Below, one piece after another: positions 1-5,106 of a DNA stretch of 5,106 nt. The position numbers and the translations under genes were made by a program. Positions within the stretch are counted from its first letter, which is position 1. Every line of letters starts with the position of its first letter. Under the pieces are notes generated by a model that saw only the letters and a program-made list of their open reading frames with translations, was not told where the DNA came from and searched no databases. The stretch comes from an uncultured Gammaproteobacteria bacterium (GTDB taxonomy: Bacteria; Pseudomonadota; Gammaproteobacteria; Pseudomonadales; Azotimanducaceae), in NCBI GenBank assembly GCA_913043075.1, contig CAJWLI010000127.1:1-5106 (forward strand), given 5' to 3'.

Positions 1-2
1 TG

Positions 3-77
3 GTAATGATATTGCGGGCTAAAACTTATAGTGGCAAAGCCCTTTTTCCTCGCAAGAAAAAAAGCATCAGAGTCTGA
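3..77 (+). other. Possible 3' tail of an upstream reading frame, unidentified
   Basis: One forward frame is open from the window edge to a TGA at 75-77, giving 25 codons with a basic end (Lys-Lys-Lys-Ser-Ile-Arg-Val). The other two forward frames stop at 4-6 and at 20-22, so an upstream gene could also end there. In many gammaproteobacteria scpB lies just before rluB, but too little protein is present to test that. It may equally be non-coding. The stop falls 5 bp before the rluB ATG, which would suit an operon. Confidence 0.25.
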
Positions 78-82
78 GCGAT

Positions 83-847
83 ATGGAAGAAACGCAGAAA
101 TCTGAGAAGTTGCAAAAAGTGCTCGCTAATAAGGGCCTAGGTTCCCGGCGAGAATTAGAGAAGTGGATCGAAGCGAGAAGAATTTATGTGAATGGCAAGG
201 TAGCTAAGCTTGGTGACCGAGTTGTAATCTCCGATGAAATTAAGGTTGATGGAAGATTGCAGAACCAGAAGGCCAGGCCTCAACGTTACCTGCTCTACAA
301 CAAGCCTGCTGGAGAGGTGTGCAGTCAAAGAGATGACAAGAAGCGAAAAAAAGTTTTTGACAGTTTGCCTAAATTAACGGGTCAAAAATGGGTATCAGTT
401 GGACGTCTTGATATCAATACAAGTGGCCTTCTTCTGTTTACAACTGATGGTTTCTTAGCTAACAAGTTGATGCATCCGTCTTCACGAATTGAGCGGGAAT
501 ACGCTGTGCGCGTTCTTGGTAATGTGCAGCCGAGTTGTTTAGAGGCAATGAAATCAGGTGTTGTCATTGATAACACTTTGATGAAATTTTCAGATATCCA
601 GATGAGTTCCACTCTAGAAGACGAAAAACGAGCGAATCAATGGTTTTACGTAGTTCTTATGGAAGGAAAAAACAGAGAGGTTCGAAAACTTTGGGAATCG
701 CAGGGCTGCGTGGTTAGCAGGTTGAAGCGTGTCCGTTATGGTACATTTTTCATCCCCTCCTCAGTTAAGGTGGGGCAATACAAGGAATTAGGAAAGAATG
801 ATGTAAAGGCGTTGCACGCTCTTGCAGGGATTAACGGGGTCCTTTGA
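83..847 (+). CDS. rluB: 23S rRNA pseudouridine synthase, RluB type
   Basis: This 254-residue protein should convert one uridine of 23S rRNA (U2605 in E. coli numbering) to pseudouridine during large-subunit assembly in the cytoplasm. An S4-like RNA-binding domain spans about residues 8-57, followed by the RsuA/RluB/RluE/RluF catalytic domain. The catalytic motif GRLDINTSGLLLFTTDG sits at 107-123 with Asp110 as the nucleophile. The HPSSRIEREYAVRV stretch at 131-144 and GKNREVRKLWESQG at 195-208 are the typical family blocks and fit RluB better than RsuA or RluE. It ends soon after the catalytic core and lacks most of the charged C-terminal tail of the longer E. coli protein (about 290 residues). 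The ATG at 83 has only a weak ribosome site (TGAG at 75-78), but the S4 domain begins right after it. The last 17 bp overlap convergent yciK. The exact target uridine is inferred from family membership. Confidence 0.93.
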   Translation: MEETQKSEKLQKVLANKGLGSRRELEKWIEARRIYVNGKVAKLGDRVVISDEIKVDGRLQNQKARPQRYLLYNKPAGEVCSQRDDKKRKKVFDSLPKLTGQKWVSVGRLDINTSGLLLFTTDGFLANKLMHPSSRIEREYAVRVLGNVQPSCLEAMKSGVVIDNTLMKFSDIQMSSTLEDEKRANQWFYVVLMEGKNREVRKLWESQGCVVSRLKRVRYGTFFIPSSVKVGQYKELGKNDVKALHALAGINGVL

Positions 848-1607
848 TCCGATTTGCCCAATCCCAAGTTTGCTGGTTCCCAGAAAACTCCTTTCCATGT
901 TCGTGTTTGCTATCTGGCCCAGCTAAATAGAGGTAAAGAGGCATCAACGTCTTAACGTTTTTTATTTTTCTCGGGTCTTCTCCGGGGTAAGCAGATCGTC
1001 GCATAGATGTTCGAGTGGCTCCTGGATTAACGCTCGTCACTACTACCTTCGCCGTATTTTCTAACTCCTCACTCAATATTTTTGCGAAACCCGTTAGAGC
1101 GAATTTCGATACCGAATATGCTCCCCAGTATGCTCGCGGAGTTTTTCCAACGCTTGAGTTAGTGAATATTATCCTTCCATCTACCGACTTTTTTAACAAC
1201 GGTAATAAAGCTTTGGTTAAGACGAACACAGAGGTCAAATTTGTTTGTATGACGGACGCCCATTCTTTGGAATCATAATTCTCTAAAGGTACTCTAGTGC
1301 CCAAAATCGCTGCGTTATGAAGTAATACGTCAAGCTTTCCGTAGTTGTCTTGGATAGTCTCTTTGAGTTGCTCGCTGGTTGCTTCGTCTAAAGTTTCGAG
1401 ATCCAGTTGGACTATCGCGGGTTCTTGTGCGCCTATTTGGCAGATTTGATCATATACCTTTTCAAGTTTTTTTATTGTCCGTCCCAACAGGATAACTTGA
1501 GCACCATGCTCTGCAAAAGAAACCGCTGCCTCTTTGCCTATACCGTCCCCTGCCCCGGTAACAAGTATTACTCGATTTGCTAGAATATCTTTTCTCAGAT
1601 TGAACAA
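831..1607 (-). CDS. yciK: YciK-family short-chain dehydrogenase/reductase
   Basis: This is a 258-residue classical SDR oxidoreductase with a Rossmann fold. The nucleotide-binding motif TGAGDGIG lies at 17-24, the NAA motif at 98-100, the structural Asn of the catalytic tetrad probably at Asn123, the catalytic Ser at 151 or 152, and YxxxK as Tyr164/Lys168. NPG at 194-196 is followed by TRTSMR. The segment GAYSVSKFA and the later DPRKIKN...MPLYLYLAG block match E. coli YciK as I remember it, which makes this assignment firmer than a generic SDR call. The physiological substrate of YciK is not established, so none is given. Translation starts at TTG (1605-1607): the protein then aligns with the usual N-terminus, and no ATG offers a better fit. 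It is the last gene of the mtaD-ubiG-yciK unit, 9 bp after the ubiG stop, and its end overlaps the end of rluB. Confidence 0.9.
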   Translation of the reverse strand: MFNLRKDILANRVILVTGAGDGIGKEAAVSFAEHGAQVILLGRTIKKLEKVYDQICQIGAQEPAIVQLDLETLDEATSEQLKETIQDNYGKLDVLLHNAAILGTRVPLENYDSKEWASVIQTNLTSVFVLTKALLPLLKKSVDGRIIFTNSSVGKTPRAYWGAYSVSKFALTGFAKILSEELENTAKVVVTSVNPGATRTSMRRSAYPGEDPRKIKNVKTLMPLYLYLAGPDSKHEHGKEFSGNQQTWDWANRIKGPR

Positions 1608-1613
1608 GTTAGG

Positions 1614-1619
1614 CTCTTA
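1614..1619 (-). promoter_or_regulatory. Ribosome binding site for yciK, overlapping the ubiG stop
   Basis: On the minus strand TAAGAG lies 6 nt before the TTG start of yciK, and its TAA is the ubiG stop codon. The purine run is a partial Shine-Dalgarno match. Its spacing supports the TTG as the true start and suggests that ribosomes ending ubiG could feed yciK. Confidence 0.5.
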
Positions 1620-2315
1620 TTTTTTGCAGTGAACTATGTAATTCACGTCTACGTCGCTGCTAAGCTTATAAGTTTGAAAGATAGGATTGAATACCATGCC
1701 AGAGATGTCTTGAATTGAGAGGTTGTGTTTTCTGCACCAAACCGCTAGCTCTGAAGGTTTAATCATTTTTTGGTATTGGTGAGTGCCTTTCGGCAGAAGT
1801 TTTAGCAAATGCTCCGCTCCTATAATCGCGAAGAGAAATGATTTGGGATTTCTATTAATAGTCGAGAAGAATGCACTGCCATTTGGTTTCAAAAGCTTAA
1901 AACAGCTGTAGATCACAGATTCGGGGTTGGGAACATGCTCAAGCATTTCTAAGCAAGTGACAACATCAAATAATTCGTCATTTTCGATAGCGAGTTGCTC
2001 TATAGTAGTGTTCTTGTAGTCTGGAAAGATTCCCGATTCGTAGCTATGCAATTTTGCTACTTTTAGTGGTCCGTCTGCAGCATCTATTCCAACCACCTCC
2101 GCCCCCGCCAAGGTCAGAGCTTCAGATAAAATACCTCCCCCGCAACCGACGTCAAGAACCCTTTTGCCTTTGAGATCAACCCTCTCGCTTATGTACCCCA
2201 TACGGATTGGGTTGATGTCGTGAAGCGGTTTGAATTTCCCTTGGGTATCCCACCACTCTTTAGCTATTGCTTCAAACTTTTCTAGCTCTTCCTCATCAGT
2301 ATTTTCCTTGTTCAT
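1617..2315 (-). CDS. ubiG: Ubiquinone biosynthesis O-methyltransferase UbiG
   Basis: UbiG carries out both SAM-dependent O-methylations of the ubiquinone ring, including the final step, at the inner membrane. From the start at 2315 the protein has 232 residues. The conserved KFEAIAKEWWD block is at 13-23, then FKPLHDINPIRMGYI at 28-42, SAM motif I VLDVGCGGGILSE at 53-65, the acidic end of beta-2 (GID) at 76-78, and TCLEMLEHVPNP at 120-131. The stretch near 152-179 (TINRNPKSFL onward) matches the amphipathic insertion through which E. coli UbiG touches the membrane. An in-frame ATG at 2352-2354 would add 13 residues, but I prefer 2315: its ATG overlaps the mtaD TGA as ATGA, and it gives the usual short lead before the KFE block. 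Neither start has a strong Shine-Dalgarno site, consistent with translational coupling. Identification is firm and the start is likely. Confidence 0.94.
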   Translation of the reverse strand: MNKENTDEEELEKFEAIAKEWWDTQGKFKPLHDINPIRMGYISERVDLKGKRVLDVGCGGGILSEALTLAGAEVVGIDAADGPLKVAKLHSYESGIFPDYKNTTIEQLAIENDELFDVVTCLEMLEHVPNPESVIYSCFKLLKPNGSAFFSTINRNPKSFLFAIIGAEHLLKLLPKGTHQYQKMIKPSELAVWCRKHNLSIQDISGMVFNPIFQTYKLSSDVDVNYIVHCKK

Positions 2316-3646
2316 GATATTTTCGAAGCTAAGGACATTATTTTCTCTTTCCATATATCTACTTTTCTCTCAAGCTCGGGCATCTTAAATTTTAGTAACT
2401 CTTTGTTTTGAAGGATCTGTTTTCCGTCTATCCAGACATTAGAAATATTGGCGCTAGTACAATTGTAAATTAGTTGGGATAAAGGGTTATAAACTGGTTT
2501 TAAAGCTATAGATGACATGTCTATTGCAGTTAAGTCGGCTAGCTTTCCAACCTCAATGCTCCCTATTTTGTGTTCGAGACCTAAAAATTTTGCTCCATTC
2601 AATGTAATCATCTCAAGACAAACCTCCGCGGGTATTTGAGTTGCATCGTTAGAGACTGCTTTGGATAAAAAACTCGCTGTTCTAACTTCTTGGAGCATGT
2701 CCAAATCATTATTGCTCGCAGCACTGTCTGTTCCAATCGCGACGTTAACGTTTTTCGCCAACAAATCACTAATTGGACAGATCCCTGATCCTAGCTTCAT
2801 GTTCGACTCGGGACAATGGCCGACATGAACTTCGTTCTTCGCTAGGCTCTCTATTTCATTGGAATTCAATTGCGTTAAGTGAATTGCTTGAAGACTGCTA
2901 TTCAGTATGCCAAGGTTTTCAATTCGAGCAAGCGGTCGAAGCCCCCATTCATCTAATGAATCTTGTACTTCTTTGTTGGTTTCATGTAAGTGAAGTTGGA
3001 TTCTAAGTTTCTTTTTTTTCGCTAGTTCAGCGATTCTTAAAAAGCCTTCATCGGTTACGCTGTATGGGGCATGAGGAGATAAAGAAAGACTCTGTAAAGA
3101 ATTATGTTGTTGTCGATCAAGAAGCGTCAGGCCCTTTTCAAGGTGATCTCTCTCGTCGCTTGCCCAATTATTTTTAAACTTTAAGACAGGAATCCCTATC
3201 TGCGCTCTCATGCCAAGTGACGCAAAGGCACTCGAAGAGGCATCGGGAAAAAAATAATTGTCCGCAACGGTTGTTGTTCCGCCCATTATCATTTCAACTC
3301 CGGCAAGTTGAGTGCCATCGAGCACAAAACTTGGATCGACAAGTTTTGCTTCAATTGGCCAAATCCAATTACTTAGCCAATCCATCATATTCCGATCGTC
3401 GGCTATTCCTCTGAGCAAAGACATCGCGGCATGAGAATGTACATTTATGAAGCCGGGAGTCAACAGTTGATCAGGAAGCGAGATGTTTGGCGCTTCCCGA
3501 AAGTTTTTCAAAGCTTCATTAGTTGGAAGAATCTTCGAGATTGTGCTTTGCGAGACTGCTACAGAATAGTCTTCCAGAATACATGACCTCGGGATTACAG
3601 GAGCAATCCATTTAGGAGAAATTAGATAGTCTATTTTTTGGCTCAT
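2312..3646 (-). CDS. mtaD: Amidohydrolase, probable MTA/SAH deaminase (TRZ/ATZ family)
   Basis: This 444-residue metal-dependent amidohydrolase has a complete active site. HxH is His70/His72 in FINVHSHAAMSLLRG, the third metal ligand is His219 and the acid/base is Glu222 (HLHET), the second histidine of the site is probably His256, and the metal-binding Asp is 307 in GTDSAASNND. PHAPYSV at 191-197 and HCPESNMKLGSG at 277-288 are further MTA/SAH deaminase signatures. The protein should hydrolytically deaminate 5'-methylthioadenosine and/or S-adenosylhomocysteine to the inosine forms in the cytosol. The close resemblance to P. aeruginosa PA3170, reported as an MTA deaminase, is from memory, so the preference between MTA and SAH remains open. 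The ATG at 3644-3646 has a weak AGAG site 6 nt upstream. It is the first gene of the minus-strand unit, and its TGA overlaps the ubiG ATG by the ATGA arrangement. Confidence 0.88.
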   Translation of the reverse strand: MSQKIDYLISPKWIAPVIPRSCILEDYSVAVSQSTISKILPTNEALKNFREAPNISLPDQLLTPGFINVHSHAAMSLLRGIADDRNMMDWLSNWIWPIEAKLVDPSFVLDGTQLAGVEMIMGGTTTVADNYFFPDASSSAFASLGMRAQIGIPVLKFKNNWASDERDHLEKGLTLLDRQQHNSLQSLSLSPHAPYSVTDEGFLRIAELAKKKKLRIQLHLHETNKEVQDSLDEWGLRPLARIENLGILNSSLQAIHLTQLNSNEIESLAKNEVHVGHCPESNMKLGSGICPISDLLAKNVNVAIGTDSAASNNDLDMLQEVRTASFLSKAVSNDATQIPAEVCLEMITLNGAKFLGLEHKIGSIEVGKLADLTAIDMSSIALKPVYNPLSQLIYNCTSANISNVWIDGKQILQNKELLKFKMPELERKVDIWKEKIMSLASKIS

Positions 3647-3802
3647 AATAAACTCTAGTTCTTAGTAAAAAGTCGGCGATTATTTCGGCGGTGTTCGACT
3701 AACCGAAGCTCCAACCGCTAACCAGTAAAACCCCACACACAAACTATAAACCAATATTTGTGAAGAGCATAAAAAATCTTTAAAAACAATAATTTAAAAT
3801 AC

Positions 3803-3829
3803 GACCATCGTTTAAAAACGATTGAGGTC
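3803..3829. repeat. Imperfect palindrome at the gyrA promoter, candidate operator
   Basis: The core is a perfect 7-bp inverted repeat, ATCGTTT at 3807-3813 and AAACGAT at 3816-3822, separated by AA. Outside it GACC (3803-3806) pairs with GGTC (3826-3829) if three bases (3823-3825) bulge, giving 11 paired positions. Its right side covers the predicted -35 box of gyrA, so a dimeric protein bound here could block or adjust transcription. The binding protein is unknown, and the symmetry could be fortuitous in AT-rich DNA. Confidence 0.45.
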
Positions 3830-3851
3830 AAAATTAGATTCGTGTTAAAAT
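3822..3851 (+). promoter_or_regulatory. Predicted sigma-70 promoter for gyrA
   Basis: The -35 box TTGAGG (3822-3827) is followed after 18 bp by TAAAAT (3846-3851), a 5-of-6 match to TATAAT. A TG one base upstream (3843-3844) makes an extended -10. A-rich stretches at about 3771-3800 lie upstream and could act as an UP-like element. Transcription would begin near 3858, giving a leader of about 155 nt. It is the best promoter I find by eye in the intergenic region. Confidence 0.55.
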
Positions 3852-3857
3852 ATAGGG

Positions 3858-4012
3858 GTTAAACTTAAACTTTTTAGTGTTTTTTTTCGTTTTGTTTCGG
3901 TCCTTTTTTGCTTGCTAATCAAACTCTAATAAACAGGATTTTAGGTCTTAATTATTTTGGTTTAGGCAACAAAAACCGACCATGAAACGTTATTACTGGG
4001 TGGTATTTAGCT
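3858..4012 (+). other. Predicted gyrA 5' leader with a T-rich tract
   Basis: If the promoter at 3822-3851 is used, this is the untranslated leader. A tandem TTAAAC repeat (3859-3870) opens it, followed by 40 bases (3871-3910) that are 28 T with a single A, including a run of eight T at 3880-3887. No GC-rich stem precedes the T run, so it is not a credible intrinsic terminator. No known riboswitch or ribosomal-protein leader is recognised. Confidence 0.4.
3998..4003 (+). promoter_or_regulatory. Weak ribosome binding site for gyrA
   Basis: GGGTGG ends 9 nt before the GTG start. It matches the Shine-Dalgarno consensus with one central mismatch. It supports GTG at 4013 as the start, since no other nearby in-frame start codon is available between the upstream stop at 3983-3985 and the conserved GyrA N-terminus. 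Confidence 0.4.
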
Positions 4013-5106
4013 GTGTCAGATCAAGATGATAAAGATATAGGAACAATTAGTATCGAGGAAGAGCTCAAAGTATCTTACCTCGATTACGCCATGAGTGTTA
4101 TTGTCGGTCGCGCTCTTCCTGACGTTCGAGACGGGTTAAAGCCCGTGCACCGAAGAGTTCTGTTTGCAATGAGCGACTTGAACAATAGCTACAATCGGCC
4201 CCATATCAAATCGGCTAGAGTAGTCGGAGAAGTTATAGGAAAGTATCATCCGCACGGAGATATGGCTGCTTACGATACAATTGTTCGAATGGCTCAAGAC
4301 TTCTCGATGCGTTATCCATTAGTTGACGGTCAAGGAAACTTTGGGTCTTTGGACGGAGATGGAGCTGCGGCCTCTCGTTATACAGAAGTTAGGATGGAGA
4401 AAATTTCTCAAGAATTATTGGCAGACCTGGATAAAAGCACTGTAGATTTTTCTGAAAATTACGATGGCACGCTTAAGATGCCCGAGGTTTTGCCATCTAG
4501 ACTCCCAAACCTCCTTATAAATGGATCAAGTGGTATAGCCGTGGGGATGGCTACAAACATTCCCCCTCATAACCTTAAAGAAGTGATAAGCGGTTGTCTT
4601 GCCTTGATGGAGACCCCAGAAATAAGTGTTGAAGAATTGATGACTCATATCCCAGGCCCCGATTTTCCGACAGCGGCTCTCATAAACGGTCGCGCAGGAA
4701 TAGTTCAAGCATATAAATCGGGTAAGGGAAGAGTCCAGATTAGATCAAGGTGTGAGGTTGAATCTGACGCCAAGACGGGCAAAGAAAAGATAATAATCAA
4801 AGAAATTCCTTATCAGGTGAATAGAGCAAAGCTTTTGCAGAAAATTGCAGAGCTGGTTAAAGAGAAAAAAGTTGATGGAATAGTAGAGTTGAGAGACGAG
4901 TCTGCTTCCGAAACAAGAATAGTAATAGAGTTGAGAAGGGGCGAGGTAGGCGAGGTAGTCCTGAATAACTTGTATGCGCTCACGCAGCTTCAGAGTGTAT
5001 TTGGCATAAATATGGTTGCCTTGGTTGAGGGCGAGCCTAAGTTGCTAAATTTAAAAGAGGTCCTCGAGTGTTTTATTATTCACCGCCGAGATGTAGTTAC
5101 CCGGCG
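4013..5106 (+). CDS. gyrA: DNA gyrase subunit A, N-terminal part (cut by window end)
   Basis: GyrA is the breakage-reunion subunit of the A2B2 gyrase that introduces negative supercoils with ATP. The window holds 364 complete codons out of the usual roughly 850-900, so the tower, coiled coil and C-terminal pinwheel are largely or wholly missing only because of the window end. EEELKVSYLDYAMSVIVGRA at 15-34 is the conserved start. DNA-binding residues include His46, His79, His81 and Arg122, the catalytic tyrosine is Tyr123 (ASRYTE), and SGIAVGMATN at 173-182 carries the DNA-intercalating Ile175. Numbering runs one ahead of E. coli. In the quinolone pocket Asp88 is kept, but the residue matching E. 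coli Ser83 is Met84 (ATG at 4262-4264). The frame starts at GTG with Ser-Asp next, similar to E. coli Met-Ser-Asp. GyrA rather than ParC is supported by GSSGIAVGMATNIPPHN and the gene neighbourhood. Confidence 0.95.
   Translation, partial: MSDQDDKDIGTISIEEELKVSYLDYAMSVIVGRALPDVRDGLKPVHRRVLFAMSDLNNSYNRPHIKSARVVGEVIGKYHPHGDMAAYDTIVRMAQDFSMRYPLVDGQGNFGSLDGDGAAASRYTEVRMEKISQELLADLDKSTVDFSENYDGTLKMPEVLPSRLPNLLINGSSGIAVGMATNIPPHNLKEVISGCLALMETPEISVEELMTHIPGPDFPTAALINGRAGIVQAYKSGKGRVQIRSRCEVESDAKTGKEKIIIKEIPYQVNRAKLLQKIAELVKEKKVDGIVELRDESASETRIVIELRRGEVGEVVLNNLYALTQLQSVFGINMVALVEGEPKLLNLKEVLECFIIHRRDVVTR

Larger units (their letters stand above)
3647..4012. other. Divergent intergenic region between mtaD and gyrA
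   Basis: This 366-bp region separates the two divergent start codons and must hold promoters for both directions. The gyrA side has a good sigma-70-like promoter, a palindrome and a T-rich leader, listed separately. On the mtaD side I see only a lone -10-like TATAGT (minus strand, 3748-3743) without a convincing -35, so that promoter is unresolved. Short complementary segments such as agtcg/cgact (3671-3675 and 3696-3700) and ttcgg/ccgaa (3684-3688 and 3703-3707) occur in the mtaD leader, but they are mutually exclusive or weak. No tRNA, known riboswitch or intact small gene is recognised. Confidence 0.8.

Noticed and set aside
382..612. Antisense open frame of 76 codons opposite rluB
   Set aside because: It lies wholly inside the firmly identified catalytic region of rluB and its translation resembles no family I know.
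1015..1278. Forward open frame of 87 codons opposite yciK
   Set aside because: It is a shadow of conserved SDR coding sequence and shows no recognisable domain or ribosome site.
2315..2354. Upstream ATG at 2352-2354 as the start of ubiG
   Set aside because: It forces a 43-bp overlap with mtaD, adds residues not typical of the family and has a poorer context than the ATGA overlap.
2773..3414. Two forward open frames (2773-3006 and 3217-3414) opposite mtaD
   Set aside because: Both sit within the conserved amidohydrolase sequence on the other strand and have no family resemblance.
3671..3719. Stem-loop candidates in the mtaD leader
   Set aside because: The complementary segments are 4-5 bp, separated by long loops and overlapping alternatives, as expected by chance.
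3743..3748. Minus-strand TATAGT as a -10 box for the mtaD operon
   Set aside because: The -10 match is good, but no acceptable -35 lies 16-18 bp upstream. The TTCACA further up is only 10 bp away, so no promoter is called.
3859..3887. Possible intrinsic terminator or attenuator before the eight-T run
   Set aside because: The only stem is a few AT pairs with mismatches and no GC core, too weak for termination.
4526..4708. Reverse open frame of 60 codons opposite gyrA
   Set aside because: It overlaps highly conserved GyrA coding sequence and is best explained as chance.

Overview
The window looks like a chromosomal housekeeping segment from a low-GC gammaproteobacterium. UbiG (ubiquinone synthesis), a YciK-type dehydrogenase, an RluB-type pseudouridine synthase and GyrA all read as gammaproteobacterial by remembered family sequences. 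The protein sequences resemble Pseudomonas-type homologues, but the DNA is much more AT-rich, which would suit a marine or oligotrophic lineage. The genus cannot be named from the sequence.

Layout: positions 1-82 hold no identified gene, only a possible tail of an upstream reading frame. rluB (83-847, +) meets yciK tail to tail with a 17-bp overlap. On the minus strand, transcribed right to left, lies a compact three-gene unit: mtaD (3646-2312), ubiG (2315-1617, best start at an ATGA overlap with the mtaD stop) and yciK (1607-831, TTG start, 9 bp after ubiG). A 366-bp divergent intergenic region (3647-4012) carries a good sigma-70-like promoter facing gyrA, an imperfect palindrome touching its -35 box and a very T-rich leader. 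gyrA (4013 onward, +) starts at GTG and runs off the window after 364 complete codons.

Functionally, the minus-strand unit joins a probable methylthioadenosine/S-adenosylhomocysteine deaminase to a SAM-dependent methyltransferase whose by-product is S-adenosylhomocysteine, so a by-product link is plausible. In Pseudomonas (from memory) the same neighbourhood also contains mtnA between gyrA and mtaD, and mupP between ubiG and yciK. Both are absent at these positions here.

No phage, IS element, CRISPR array, tRNA or rRNA is visible, and I see no undescribed multi-gene system. The points most worth a second look are a methionine in GyrA at the position equivalent to E. coli Ser83, the palindrome at the gyrA promoter, and the two genes missing from a usually conserved cluster.
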